This document shows, in pieces, positions 1 to 8,660 of a stretch of DNA of 38,785 nt. Position numbers and translations under genes: made by a program. The notes below the pieces were generated by a model that made no database searches, was not told where the DNA came from, and worked only from the letters and a program-made list of their open reading frames with translations. The stretch's first letter is position 1. Each line of letters begins with the position of its first letter. This DNA is from a virus, in IMG/VR virus record IMGVR_UViG_3300043331_001044, positions 1-38,785 of that record. The stretch is one strand, 5' to 3'.

Positions 1-1017
1 ACCCTCGTGCGCGAGGGCGACCGCATGGTGGAGAAGAAGATCTACGAGCAGATCTACCCCGACCGTGTCGTGATCGAGTGGGAGAACAACTATCGGCCTA
101 AGCGGACGGCCTTCAACGGACTCGGCTTCGTCCCGGCGATCGCGCTGCGAAACGACAACGAGGATCACGAGCTCCACGGTAAGAGCGAGCTGGAACCACT
201 CGAACCCTACATGCGCTTCTACAACGACGTCATGCTCCACGCCGGCTCGGCGTCGCAGCTCCACTCCACGGCGAAGCTCGTCATCCGCGCGAAGAACGTG
301 AGCAACTTCATCAAGAACAACTTCACCGACGCCGAGATCGCCGAAAAGACGTTGAAGTTCAAGGGTAAGGACGTCCTCTTCTTCGAGACGGGGCTACCCG
401 ACCCGACGCAGACGGGTTCGGTTCCGCAGGAGGGTGCCGACATCGTGCAGGCGCAGGTTCCCCTCGGCGACACCAACACCCTCCTCGAGTACATCTTCCT
501 CAACATCGTCGACGTCTCCGAGGTCCCGGAGTGGGCGTTCGGCGGCGCGATCGCGTCGTCGAAGGCGTCCGTGTCCGAGCAGTCGGCTCCGCTGGTGCAC
601 AAGGTCAAGCGAAAGCAAACCGCGGTGGAGAACACGTGGGCCCTCGCGGCTCAGATGGGACTGGCGATCGTTAACCAGAGGAGCTCCGTCAAGGCGTCGT
701 GGGACGAACTCGCGCACAAGGACAGCAAGAGCGAGGCGGAGGCGATCAAGACCCTGACCGACGCCCTCACCGCCCTAGTTGACGCGAAGATCGTGTCCAT
801 CGAGACGGCGGTCGCGACGCTGAGACCCTATCTCCCTCACCTTCTCGAGTATATAGTTGAGCGCGACGGTGACGAAAAGGACGACGAGAAGTCTCGGATC
901 GAGTCCGAGCAGGCCGAGAGAAGTACGGCTGAGGCCGACATCCTCAACAGGCTACTGAACGGAGACGACGGTGACAACGAAGACGATAGAGCAACGGGTC
1001 TCGCAGCTGTCGGGTGA
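1..1017 (+). CDS. Portal protein, C-terminal part (cut by window edge)
   Basis: The reading frame is open at base 1, so the gene begins upstream; an internal GTG at 7 is not the true start. About 338 residues are visible. The portal forms the dodecameric ring at the capsid vertex through which DNA passes and on which the neck is built. The call rests on the order of genes that follow (protease/scaffold, decoration, capsid, connectors, MuF) and on features common in portals: an N-terminal half with WENNYRPKR and FGGAIASSKASVSEQ segments, and a long helical, charged tail (KVKRKQTAVENTW onward) ending in an acidic, low-complexity C-terminus. The last 47 bases overlap the next gene. Terminase should lie to the left. 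The family is inferred mainly from context. Confidence 0.72.
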   Translation, partial: TLVREGDRMVEKKIYEQIYPDRVVIEWENNYRPKRTAFNGLGFVPAIALRNDNEDHELHGKSELEPLEPYMRFYNDVMLHAGSASQLHSTAKLVIRAKNVSNFIKNNFTDAEIAEKTLKFKGKDVLFFETGLPDPTQTGSVPQEGADIVQAQVPLGDTNTLLEYIFLNIVDVSEVPEWAFGGAIASSKASVSEQSAPLVHKVKRKQTAVENTWALAAQMGLAIVNQRSSVKASWDELAHKDSKSEAEAIKTLTDALTALVDAKIVSIETAVATLRPYLPHLLEYIVERDGDEKDDEKSRIESEQAERSTAEADILNRLLNGDDGDNEDDRATGLAAVG

Positions 1018-2011
1018 GTTCGTCGCGGCTCCGGCCACCGACGTTCCCTTCGCCCCCGGCTTCAACCTCGAGGCGCTGAAGGCCGTCGACCCCGATCCGT
1101 GGTTCGCCACCGTGAAGGTCAAGCCAGGTCGCGGCAACGGCGGGAAGGGTCCCAACTACGGGGCCGACGTCATGCGCTCACTCGAGAAGCAGATCAACGA
1201 GAAGCGTCCTCCCGGCTACCGCGGCCACCAGGATCCCGACAAGATCGAGTACGAGTGGCGCGAGCCCGTTACCGCGTGGGTCGGAGCCCACTACAACGAG
1301 GCGGAGCAGATCCTCTACGTCAAGGGCTACGTGCCTCCAACCGCCCCCGAGCTGCGGCAGCAGCTCGCGTTGGCGGCGTCGGGCGCGGACGTCGTGAACT
1401 CCGTCTCCGTCTGGGGGATGCGGAGCGTCAAGGACGACGAGGTGGTTTCCTACGACCTCTGGTCACTGGACTGGACGCCCAAGGGGCGCGCCGGCATGGT
1501 GACGGAGTTGGTAGGAGTTAGCGGAGAGCAAAGACAGGAGGAAGAGTTGGATCGCAACGAGGTAATCGCGTCGCTAAAGGTCGACGAGCTGCCGGAAGCG
1601 TTGCTCGCTCAGGCTAAGGCGCCGGTACAGACCGAGCTCGATCGTCACGTAGACGCGATGGCTCGGCTGCGCGCGGCCCTCAGCATCGGCGAGGACGCCG
1701 AGTTGGACATGGTCGTGGCCAAGGTTTCCGAACTCGTGGTCTCGGACGAGACCGAGGAGCTCGAGGAAAGGATCACAGAGAAGGTGGCCGCCGCCATCTC
1801 GGGTGAACTGATGAAGGCTGCCGTCACGGAGCGGCTCGTATCCCGGCTCAAGCCGGGAGCCACCGACGAGGAGATCGCCGGCGAGATCGAGTCCGCGAAG
1901 GAGCTGCCCCACATCAGCGTTCTAGGAGGTCAGTCCGTACCGACGGTGATCGGTACGGGTGCAGCCAAGCCTGGCAGCGAGCAGCGCCAGGGAACAACCT
2001 GGTCCGACTGA
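971..2011 (+). CDS. Capsid maturation protease / scaffold-like protein
   Basis: A 346-aa protein starting at GTG 971 behind GGAG (961-964), 47 bases inside the portal gene in another frame. The N-terminal ~190 residues look like a prohead serine protease: His86 in a GHQ motif, Ser144/Ser146 in VNSVSVWG and Asp in SYDLWSLDW are plausible catalytic positions. The C-terminal ~150 residues are helical and charged (about 200-310), as in scaffolding domains that fill the prohead and are degraded on maturation. Position between portal and capsid genes fits a fused protease-scaffold. The catalytic assignment is from spacing and motif resemblance only; a pure scaffold is the alternative. Confidence 0.6.
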   Translation: MTTKTIEQRVSQLSGEFVAAPATDVPFAPGFNLEALKAVDPDPWFATVKVKPGRGNGGKGPNYGADVMRSLEKQINEKRPPGYRGHQDPDKIEYEWREPVTAWVGAHYNEAEQILYVKGYVPPTAPELRQQLALAASGADVVNSVSVWGMRSVKDDEVVSYDLWSLDWTPKGRAGMVTELVGVSGEQRQEEELDRNEVIASLKVDELPEALLAQAKAPVQTELDRHVDAMARLRAALSIGEDAELDMVVAKVSELVVSDETEELEERITEKVAAAISGELMKAAVTERLVSRLKPGATDEEIAGEIESAKELPHISVLGGQSVPTVIGTGAAKPGSEQRQGTTWSD

Positions 2012-2021
2012 GAGGTGATGC

Positions 2022-2384
2022 ATGGGCCATAAGGTAAGTGACGGCAAGTCTGTTGTCGTAACCTCCCCAGTCGGAGGTACGGTAAAGGACACGCCGTACG
2101 TGATCTCGAACTACTTCGGGTTCGCGGACGCCGATTCCGACGCGGGCGAGTCAGTCTCGCTCAGCATCGGTCAGGAGGAACGAGAGGTAACCCTTCCCGC
2201 CAAGGTGGGCGGCTGGGCGATCGGAGACCCCGTCTACGTCGTCAACGCCACGAGCGCGTTGACGGAAACGGCGACGGCGAACCGGTTCGTCGGCCGGGTC
2301 ACCCGCGCGGTCGCCGCCGCCGGCGGCGTCGGGTGGATGCTCGTTGCGCCGCAGGCGTTCGCAGATCCGCTAGTGGGCGCGTAA
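2022..2384 (+). CDS. Capsid decoration protein, DUF2190-like
   Basis: A 120-aa protein starting at ATG 2022 after AGAGGTG. It is a small all-beta, Gly/Val/Ala-rich protein with repeated short strands, including VKDTPYVISNYFGFA, REVTLPAKVGGWAIGDPVY and FVGRVTRAVAAAGGVGW. This pattern (a value that is 'available', 'kept in range' and reported as bulk Gly-Val strands) is typical of DUF2190-type head decoration proteins, which sit on the outer capsid at local 3-fold axes and stabilise it. It lies directly upstream of the major capsid gene, the usual place. No cysteine or signal peptide is present. Confidence 0.65.
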   Translation: MGHKVSDGKSVVVTSPVGGTVKDTPYVISNYFGFADADSDAGESVSLSIGQEEREVTLPAKVGGWAIGDPVYVVNATSALTETATANRFVGRVTRAVAAAGGVGWMLVAPQAFADPLVGA

Positions 2385-2403
2385 GGAAAGGAGGAGCTAC
2401 ACA

Positions 2404-3534
2404 ATGGTGCAAGTCATCAGCAAGGAAAACATCCTCGCGCAGCGCCGGGTACAGCGCCTTTCCGCGCCCAACGGCAAGCACGTAAGTCGGTACTCGCTCG
2501 GGGGCGAGGTCAAGACGATGGAGATTCCCTTCGGTCCGTCCGGAGAGATGAAGCGTCTCGTGTTGACCAAGCCCATCGGAGAGTTTATCGGCTCCAGCGA
2601 CATGATCGAGGAGCTCGCCCAGAAGGTGACCGTCGACATCGAGCTGGGCCGGGACGCGGACATTCCGCTCCTGTACGGCTCGCTGTACGCGACGACCGTC
2701 AACGCCAACTTCCCGCGTCTCCTCGACGCGACGCAGATCATCTACGGCAACGTGGTGTTCCTGCAGCACGTCGAGGGTCAGGAAGTTCGGTTCGGCACGG
2801 TCGCCGCCGAGCAGGGCGTCACCGTTCCGATCCTGACCTACACGGCAGGGTTCGAGTGGGACGAGGACGTGGAGGTCTACGACGAGGGTTGGCGGATCGA
2901 CATCGCCAACGAGGCGATCGGGCGCGCGTACAACGCGCTGCTCAACCACCTCCACCTCTCGCCGATCATCTCGTACAACTACGCGGCCATCGGCAACCAG
3001 ACGGCCGCGCAGACCCCGACGGGGAACGAGGTCGAGGACATCCGCGCCACGCTCCGGCAGGCGCTGATCGACGCCGCGCAGAACACCGACGCCCTCGGGC
3101 GACGGAAGGCCATCAGGCCGACCGCGGTGCTCTGCTCAAGCGCCGACGCGATCAAGATCGCGGACGCGCTCTCCCTCGGTAACCGTCCCTCGATCGGAAC
3201 GGTAGCCGGCGGCGGCGACATCGACGCCCTCCTGGGTCGGGTTCCCGACACGACGGGGTTCTCGGTCAACTCGATCACCTCGATCATCGTCTACGACGGT
3301 GAGACTCTCGAGATGGGCGGGTTGGAGTTCGACTACCCAGGCTGCGCGGACGGCGAGGTCTACCTCGTTCAGCCGCGGCGGAACCTCTTCGAGTTCGTGA
3401 AGCACGACCTTCGGGTCGACGTGGATCGGCCGTACGACCTGAGCCGTTTGATCGCCGCTCAGATGGTGGCACGCGCTCGGCGCGGTCTCCTGATGAGCCC
3501 CGACCTGTCGGTGTGGGAGGTGACGCTGCCATGA
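2404..3534 (+). CDS. Major capsid protein
   Basis: A 376-aa protein from ATG 2404, preceded by GGAAAGGAGGAG (2385-2396), one of the strongest ribosome-binding sites in the window, as expected for a very abundant protein. Length, position after protease and decoration genes, and content suggest an HK97-fold capsid subunit: an N-terminal arm (about 1-60), an extended mid region with IIYGNVVFLQHVEGQEV and TYTAGFEWDEDVEVYDEG, then a helix-rich A-domain with DIRATLRQALIDAAQNTDALGRR and a C-terminal beta section that includes LEFDYPGCADGEVYLVQPRR. The fold assignment is inferred. The stop overlaps the next start as ATGA (3531-3534). Confidence 0.82.
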   Translation: MVQVISKENILAQRRVQRLSAPNGKHVSRYSLGGEVKTMEIPFGPSGEMKRLVLTKPIGEFIGSSDMIEELAQKVTVDIELGRDADIPLLYGSLYATTVNANFPRLLDATQIIYGNVVFLQHVEGQEVRFGTVAAEQGVTVPILTYTAGFEWDEDVEVYDEGWRIDIANEAIGRAYNALLNHLHLSPIISYNYAAIGNQTAAQTPTGNEVEDIRATLRQALIDAAQNTDALGRRKAIRPTAVLCSSADAIKIADALSLGNRPSIGTVAGGGDIDALLGRVPDTTGFSVNSITSIIVYDGETLEMGGLEFDYPGCADGEVYLVQPRRNLFEFVKHDLRVDVDRPYDLSRLIAAQMVARARRGLLMSPDLSVWEVTLP

Positions 3535-3809
3535 CGCAGCTGAGGAAGAGCGTACATCAGTGGTTGACGGGAGCCAACGTCCCGACCAACTACCCCGAAC
3601 TCGGTCTAGTCGGCGACAAGGGTGAGACCCCGTCGACCGGCGAGGCCATGGCGGAGGCGCCCGCAAAGAGCGCCGCGAAGGCTGACTGGGTCGACTACCG
3701 GAAGTCGCAAGGCTACACGGACGAGGACCTGAAGGGCCTGACGAAGGACGAACTCATCGACCTCCCCGACGAGGTCGAGGCGGGTGACGACTCAGACACA
3801 GAGTCGTAG
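3531..3809 (+). CDS. Small head-associated protein with SAP/Rho-N-like C-terminus
   Basis: A 92-aa protein. ATG 3531 is preferred over the in-frame GTG at 3513 because it has GGGAGG (3513-3518) at good spacing and makes the ATGA overlap with the capsid gene. The C-terminal part (about 52-80), WVDYRKSQGYTDEDLKGLTK followed by DELIDL, resembles the short helix-turn-helix SAP/LEM/Rho-N type motif often appended to small phage head or neck proteins. The tail is acidic (DDSDTES). The specific role is unknown; a head accessory or neck component is inferred from position. Confidence 0.62.
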   Translation: MTQLRKSVHQWLTGANVPTNYPELGLVGDKGETPSTGEAMAEAPAKSAAKADWVDYRKSQGYTDEDLKGLTKDELIDLPDEVEAGDDSDTES

Positions 3810-3831
3810 GCGACAGGCGCGGAGGTAGGAC

Positions 3832-4254
3832 GTGACCGAACTTGAACGGTTGCGCTTCTACCTCCGCGACCCCGCCGGAGCTAGCCAGTTCTTCTCCGAC
3901 GACGAACTCGACGAGCTACTCGAGTACACCGAGTCGTTCGAGGAGGCGATAGGCCTCGGTTGGTTGGTACGCGCGGCCGCCGGTGCGACGGGTGGCAGCA
4001 GCGGTGCCGCGGGAGCTGTGACGTCTCGCACCATCGGCAAACTTACGGAGTCGTACTCCACGTCCTCCAGCACGTCCCCCTCGACGAGTGCGTTGGCGAT
4101 GGCCAACTACTGGTTCGGTCTCGCCGGCAAGTCCGTCGGACGCTGGTGGTCCCTCGAGCCGAGCGACTCCTTCATCGGCGAGTTGCACACCAAGATCAAG
4201 GCGCTCGCGCTAGACGGCTATTACGACCTGAGTCGGCTTCTCGTACTACCGTAA
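3832..4254 (+). CDS. Head-tail connector / adaptor
   Basis: A 140-aa protein from GTG 3832 behind GGAGG (3821-3825). The opening LERLRFYLRDPAGASQFFSD with DDELDELLE is the usual first helix pair of gp6/gp15-type adaptor proteins that dock on the portal. The centre (about 50-85) is an unusual Ser/Thr/Gly/Ala-rich stretch that may be a flexible loop, and helices return at MANYWFGLAGKSVGRWWSLEP. Placement after capsid genes and before head closure fits. No catalytic motif is seen. Confidence 0.66.
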   Translation: MTELERLRFYLRDPAGASQFFSDDELDELLEYTESFEEAIGLGWLVRAAAGATGGSSGAAGAVTSRTIGKLTESYSTSSSTSPSTSALAMANYWFGLAGKSVGRWWSLEPSDSFIGELHTKIKALALDGYYDLSRLLVLP

Positions 4255-4260
4255 CGAGAC

Positions 4261-7038
4261 ATGGCCGTCATCCCCTGGAGGGCGCCAGGTCCCGACGACC
4301 CGGACCTAGCGTTTTTGCTCGTGCAGGTGCACAAGGCGCAGGAGACTCTCGACCGCGCGGTCTCCGAGGCGCAGGCGCTTCCCGAGACGGACCCGTCTCG
4401 CCTTAGCCGACTGCAACGCTACACGGCCCTGCAGCGTGAGGTCGAGCGCGCGTACTCTGAGGCGACGCGCTTAGCCCGCGGTTGGGCGACTACGAACGTG
4501 TCGAGGCTCTACGCGCAAGGTCACATCGCGGCCGCTATGCAGCTTCGCACCGCGGCGAACTTCACGTTAGCTCACAAGGACGCGATCGCCGAGGTGGTGC
4601 GCGACGCGTACGCCGACGTGGCGACGGGACTGCAGCAGGTTCCCCAGCAGTTTCGACTCAAGGTCGCGGCGCAGCGCCAACTCGAGCGCCTGACGGACGA
4701 TCGCCGGGGACTCATTCAGGTCGCCGGCCGGGAGCTGGTGGCGCAGCAGCTGCTTCTCGGGGAGCTGTCCCCGGCCGACGCCGCGCGTAGGTTGCGCGAC
4801 GAACTCTGGAAGAACGGAGTGCAGATCATCGACAGGTCGGGACGCTTCTGGGACGCCGAGGCGTACTCGCGGATGCTGATCCGCACCAAGAGCGCGAACG
4901 CGTTCAACGTCGGAACGCTTAACAAGTCGCGGCAGGAGGGGGTAAGTCGGGTGCTGGTGTTCGACGGTACCCAGGACTCCGACTGCGCGAGGGCGAACGG
5001 GCAGATCTGGACCCTCGACTACGCGTACTCCCACGTCATCTCCCACCCGAACTGCCGCCGCGCGTTCGCGCCGCAGCCGGGGCGTGGAGCGCTCCACCGC
5101 GCGTCACTCGAGGAGATTGCCCGGTTCGGGGCGCTGACCTTCACCGACGAGCTGGTGCTGGCCACCGCGGTTAGGGCGATCCGGCGTTGGAACGCGGTGG
5201 GTAAGATCGAACTCATCCCGCCGCCGATCCGTGCGGGACTCGACAGCTACGAGGCGACAGCGGCGCTGGTCGGCAGCGTCGAGTGGCTGGAGACGTGGCT
5301 GACCTCGCAGTTCATGCCGCTCGTCGAGAAGGCCGGTGAGGTGCTGGCGCCGGGGATCCCCGCCCGGATGAAGAACGCGGCGATCGCGGGGATCGAGAGA
5401 CGTGCCCTGCCGGTGCGGCAGGCGATCGACGACGTGCTTGGCGTGCGGGTCGCCCACGCCCACGTGTCGCTCGTACCCGACGAGAGCGTTCCCTTGCAGG
5501 CGTTCGCGGACGAGGTTCGGGAAGCGACGCGTACCCTGAGAGGAAGGGACGTCAACACTCTAATTGACAAGGCGTTCGGGATCGACGACTGGGTTGACGA
5601 GTTCATCGCTAGGTATCGCTTGGGGGAAATTTCACTTGGTGATCTCGTAGATGAGATGAAGAAAACTGGAGATCCCACGTTGTTTGGGATCGGCACCGCG
5701 ATCGACAACGAGCCGATCTTCGACGCGCTCGATGTGATCGACATCGCGACCCAGTTTTTCGGCAATAGGTTTACGACTACCCTCGGCGGGGGAGTCAACG
5801 GCTCGATCGCGGTCATCGACAACCGGTGGATCCTGAAGGGTATCAACGGCGAGGTGCAGGAGATCTACCCCGTATACGTCAACGAGGAATGGGGTACCTT
5901 CTTCGCGCGGCTTCTCGGGTTGCCGCGCCCCGACACCGAGCTCGTTCGGGTACTCGAAAACGGGGAGATGGGGATCATCGCGCAGACGTACCTCGACGGG
6001 TGGAAGCCGCTTGGTTACTACACCGCTAACGATACGCGATCGACCGGGAACGTGTTGGACGACCTCTTCGGCGACGGCGACATCCGCGGTCTCGACCAGG
6101 CACGCCGACTTCAGATCCTCAACCTGATCTACGACAACAACGACTCCCACGAGCACAATTGGCTCGTGCAGCCGGGGCGCACGATCGAGGAGATGAACGA
6201 TATTCCCCGAGGCAGACGGAGCCTCTCGGGGGTGTCGGCAATGCCGATCGACCTCGAGCGGACGTTCGGCTCGTGGACCCTGCGAGGTGGGCGCCAGGGA
6301 GCGCCGGCGATGAGCCTCGCCGAGGACGCGCGGTTCGAGGCGATCCAGCGCGAGCTATTCGAACTCGCAAACCTAGATCGACAGCGAAGCCTAATCGGCG
6401 GGCCGGAGTTCGAGCTGATCTTGGGACCGAACCTGTCGCCAGCCGAGTACATAGAAATCGCCACCGTGGAGCTCACCGACGACGAGATCCTATTCATCTA
6501 CAAGCTGCTCGAGGGGGGGTACGACGACGACCTGAGGAGGATCGCGTGGCGACCTTCGCGCGACGCGGAAAATTTCGAGCGTATCATGGACCACCTCGGA
6601 GGACCGGAGGAGTTCGAGCAGCTGCTCGAGTTTCAGATCGAGCGGATCAAGGATCGGATCCGCCGCGCGCTCGCGGTCGGTTACCTCGACGACGGCACGC
6701 GAAGTCTCACCTTCACTCCGCCGCCACACCCACGTACCGGAGCGCACTTTCCCGTGGAGATATCGGTAGGTGACGTCGTGGAGATCGAGCTTCGCGCCCC
6801 GTACAGCAACCCGCTGCAGGTGCGCAACTACGTCGGTAGGCGAAACATCGCAAATCTCGAAAATCTCCCCCAGATTGACGAGTTTATCCAGGGTGAGGTC
6901 TGGCACATGTGGCGGGATCCCCGCGGCACGAAGTGGGTCGCGATCGCGCACATGATCAACAACCCCGACGACGACGTCAGACGCGGGTTCGTGGTGATCC
7001 GCGAGGAGGACATGGTGTCGCTCGATCTCGTGGAGTGA
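4261..7038 (+). CDS. MuF-type minor head protein fused to a kinase-like domain
   Basis: A 925-aa protein from ATG 4261, two to three times the usual MuF length. Residues ~80-275 form a Mu gpF-like minor head domain ending in the hallmark FDGTQDSDCARANGQIW ... HPNCRRAF (234-269). After a helical linker (~280-490), residues ~500-700 look like a PI3/4-kinase or HipA-like kinase fold: Gly-rich TLGGGVNGS (507-515), Lys526 in WILKG, a DNNDSHEHNW catalytic-loop-like segment (625-634) and metal-site-like Asp664 in PIDLERTFG. Residues ~820-925 add a beta-rich tail domain. MuF proteins enter the capsid and can carry toxin or enzyme domains into the host; delivery here is inference. Kinase activity is unproven. 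Confidence 0.7.
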   Translation: MAVIPWRAPGPDDPDLAFLLVQVHKAQETLDRAVSEAQALPETDPSRLSRLQRYTALQREVERAYSEATRLARGWATTNVSRLYAQGHIAAAMQLRTAANFTLAHKDAIAEVVRDAYADVATGLQQVPQQFRLKVAAQRQLERLTDDRRGLIQVAGRELVAQQLLLGELSPADAARRLRDELWKNGVQIIDRSGRFWDAEAYSRMLIRTKSANAFNVGTLNKSRQEGVSRVLVFDGTQDSDCARANGQIWTLDYAYSHVISHPNCRRAFAPQPGRGALHRASLEEIARFGALTFTDELVLATAVRAIRRWNAVGKIELIPPPIRAGLDSYEATAALVGSVEWLETWLTSQFMPLVEKAGEVLAPGIPARMKNAAIAGIERRALPVRQAIDDVLGVRVAHAHVSLVPDESVPLQAFADEVREATRTLRGRDVNTLIDKAFGIDDWVDEFIARYRLGEISLGDLVDEMKKTGDPTLFGIGTAIDNEPIFDALDVIDIATQFFGNRFTTTLGGGVNGSIAVIDNRWILKGINGEVQEIYPVYVNEEWGTFFARLLGLPRPDTELVRVLENGEMGIIAQTYLDGWKPLGYYTANDTRSTGNVLDDLFGDGDIRGLDQARRLQILNLIYDNNDSHEHNWLVQPGRTIEEMNDIPRGRRSLSGVSAMPIDLERTFGSWTLRGGRQGAPAMSLAEDARFEAIQRELFELANLDRQRSLIGGPEFELILGPNLSPAEYIEIATVELTDDEILFIYKLLEGGYDDDLRRIAWRPSRDAENFERIMDHLGGPEEFEQLLEFQIERIKDRIRRALAVGYLDDGTRSLTFTPPPHPRTGAHFPVEISVGDVVEIELRAPYSNPLQVRNYVGRRNIANLENLPQIDEFIQGEVWHMWRDPRGTKWVAIAHMINNPDDDVRRGFVVIREEDMVSLDLVE

Positions 7039-7047
7039 GGCCATGTG

Positions 7048-7056
7048 TGATACAAT
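7048..7056 (+). promoter_or_regulatory. Extended -10 promoter for a leaderless gene
   Basis: TG (7048-7049), A, then TACAAT (7051-7056), inside the shared motif GTGTGATACAATAGC (7046-7060 region). The GTG start of the next gene follows after exactly 6 nt, so transcription would begin at or beside the start codon. No -35 box is evident 17 nt upstream. Confidence 0.65.
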
Positions 7057-7062
7057 AGCTAG

Positions 7063-7365
7063 GTGAAAGTTCTCGCGTCACTTCGACGCCCCCTCGATCC
7101 CCAGCTGCTGGAGCTTCGGTACTTCAAGACGCTGTCACTCGTGGCCGGCAAGTCTCCTCCCGTGCTGACCGACGGCCACAACGCCGTGTACGTCGGCGTC
7201 GACTGGACCGTTGCCGACGCCAAGGCGTTTGCGGCCATCAGGCACAACATGCCCGAACCCGCGGTGTATGATTGGGACGATGCCACTATTGCAGCTGTCC
7301 TGGCTCGATCGGAGGGCGACGCACCAGCGTCTACCGAGCTCGACCACGAGCGACGGGTACGGTGA
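7063..7365 (+). CDS. Hypothetical protein between MuF and head closure genes
   Basis: A 100-aa protein from GTG 7063, with no Shine-Dalgarno sequence and TACAAT ending 6 nt before it, which points to leaderless translation. I do not recognise the family. It is mixed alpha/beta with a WTVADAKAFAAIRHNMPEPAV segment and a charged C-terminus (ELDHERRVR). The last 86 bases overlap the head closure gene. The location suggests a regulated accessory of the neck region, or an unrelated early gene with its own promoter. Confidence 0.6.
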   Translation: MKVLASLRRPLDPQLLELRYFKTLSLVAGKSPPVLTDGHNAVYVGVDWTVADAKAFAAIRHNMPEPAVYDWDDATIAAVLARSEGDAPASTELDHERRVR

Positions 7366-7636
7366 CGAGTCCGCGGACTACGACGACCTCGCGAGTGACG
7401 TCCCGATCCGGATCGAGCAGCCCGAGGTAGACCCCGCCGACGCGGTTCCCGGAGACGTCGTCAGGTGGACGGGTTGGATCCTCGGCACCGCGGCCGAACC
7501 TAAGCATACCGACAGGTTCGTCATCGTGGGTGGCCCGACCGTGTACGTCGACAAGGTCGAGGACCTGACCGACTTCGACGGTAACCTCGACCACTGGCAG
7601 ATGGCGATGCACGAGATCGACCGGAGGACCAGCTGA
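7280..7636 (+). CDS. Head closure protein (head-tail joining)
   Basis: A 118-aa protein with ATG 7280 (MPLLQLSWLDRRATHQRLPS) chosen; ATG 7268 would add four residues. Small beta-barrel proteins at this place, with an N-terminal strand pair, a DGYGDES loop, DVPIRIEQPEV and a late TDRFVIVGGPTVYVDKVED hairpin, act as head closure (stopper) proteins under the adaptor ring. The start lies 86 bases within the preceding gene. A TATGAT box (7267-7272) sits 7 nt before ATG 7280 and could give a separate leaderless transcript, though it may be chance. The next gene starts on the last base of the stop codon. Confidence 0.62.
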   Translation: MPLLQLSWLDRRATHQRLPSSTTSDGYGDESADYDDLASDVPIRIEQPEVDPADAVPGDVVRWTGWILGTAAEPKHTDRFVIVGGPTVYVDKVEDLTDFDGNLDHWQMAMHEIDRRTS

Positions 7637-7959
7637 TGCCGGACCCGCAACTTTCGATCCAGCTGACGAGTCTCGACCTGCGCAAGCTCACCCGCTCGGG
7701 TGAGGTGCGGGACGCACTCGAGAAGGCGTGTCAGATCACCGAGAGGGCCGCGAAGGACCACGCCCCGGTAGACACCGGTAACCTCAGACGCTCGATCTAC
7801 CACGAGGTAAGCCTCGAGCTGCAGTGGGTCGGGCGCGTGGGAACGAACGTGAAGTACGGGTTGTTCCAGGAACTCGGCACGATCCACCACCCGGCTCATC
7901 CGTTCCTACGTCCCGCGCTCAACGAGTTGCGCGCGCGCCTCAGCTCGGGTCGACTCTAG
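7636..7959 (+). CDS. HK97 gp10-like tail completion protein
   Basis: A 107-aa protein from ATG 7636. The signature of the gp10/neck family is clear: ITERAAKDHAPVDTGNLRRS (about 35-54, the AP-DTG-LR core) followed by YGLFQELGTIHHPAHPFLRP (about 75-94, the Y-x-E-GT ... PFLRPA core). These proteins complete the tail at the head-proximal end. It overlaps the stop of the previous gene by one base and shares its last base with the next start, showing translational coupling. Confidence 0.85.
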   Translation: MPDPQLSIQLTSLDLRKLTRSGEVRDALEKACQITERAAKDHAPVDTGNLRRSIYHEVSLELQWVGRVGTNVKYGLFQELGTIHHPAHPFLRPALNELRARLSSGRL

Positions 7960-8393
7960 TGCCGGGCATCGTCATCCCGTCGGCGTCGGTCGCGTGGGTC
8001 GCGTGGGCGAAGGCAAACGCTCCGATCACCGCGCAGGTAGGCAGCCGGGTTTTCTCCACGAAGCCCACCAACATTACCTTTCCGTTCGTCACGGTAGGAC
8101 GCATTACCGGAGTGCCCCAGATCCGCGAGGCGCCGATCGACTTCGCGCGCCTGCAACTCAACGTCTGGGGCGGAACTAAGGACAACGGCTTACCCAACTG
8201 GGTGCTGGCGGACGAGCCGGCCCGGGTGATCGAAGCCGAGATCAGAGCATTTGCGGGCGCTAGCATCGGCGACGCGTACATCAGCGAGATGGCGCCGTTC
8301 GAGGGGATGCAGCAGCTCGAAAATCCCGACACTCGGGACGCGCGCTTCTGGATGGATGCGCTCGTAGTAGTGAGGAGGGCCGATGGCCAGTAG
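7959..8393 (+). CDS. Tail terminator protein
   Basis: A 144-aa protein with GTG 7959 overlapping the previous stop (TAGTG). It has the layout of tail terminators (gpU / DUF3168-like): an N-terminal helix VAWVAWAKANAPITAQVGSR, a strand with FPFVTVGRI, DFARLQLNVWGG, a long helix around EPARVIEAEIRAF, and closing strands with ARFWMDALVVV. The protein caps the growing tail tube and joins it to the neck. Position just before the tube gene supports this. Assignment by fold pattern and position. Confidence 0.68.
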   Translation: MPGIVIPSASVAWVAWAKANAPITAQVGSRVFSTKPTNITFPFVTVGRITGVPQIREAPIDFARLQLNVWGGTKDNGLPNWVLADEPARVIEAEIRAFAGASIGDAYISEMAPFEGMQQLENPDTRDARFWMDALVVVRRADGQ

Positions 8394-8634
8394 CAAGAAG
8401 TACGCGCAGATCAACCCGAGGCTTCGGTTGCTCAAGAAGCACACCCTCGCCGACGGCAAGACGGTGATAACTCAGGATCCGAGTGAGGTCACCGCGACGC
8501 AGCTGAAGGAGGTGTTAGAGTACCAGGTCAACGGGCAGCCCGTGGCCGTCGAAGTCTCAGCCGAGGACGCCAAGGCGTTCATCGAGTCGAGAGGTGGAGA
8601 GGTCACCGCCGATAACGCGGAGGGTGAAGCCTAA
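8383..8634 (+). CDS. Small hypothetical protein before the tail tube gene
   Basis: An 83-aa protein from ATG 8383, overlapping the terminator gene by 11 bases. It begins with a basic stretch (MASSKKYAQINPRLRLLKKH) and ends acidic (ADNAEGEA). No family is recognised. The composition, with QDPSEVTATQLKEVLEYQVN in the centre, suggests a small mixed alpha/beta domain. Small genes here in related phages are often tail accessory factors; that is inference. Confidence 0.6.
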   Translation: MASSKKYAQINPRLRLLKKHTLADGKTVITQDPSEVTATQLKEVLEYQVNGQPVAVEVSAEDAKAFIESRGGEVTADNAEGEA

Positions 8635-8660
8635 GGACGCCTACCTAGAAGGGATAACCT

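Noticed and set aside
4482-4790. Alternative frames inside long genes (for example within MuF, tape measure and primase)
   Set aside because: They are Arg/Ala/Gly-rich, lack ribosome-binding sites and motifs, and mirror codon bias of the real frames.
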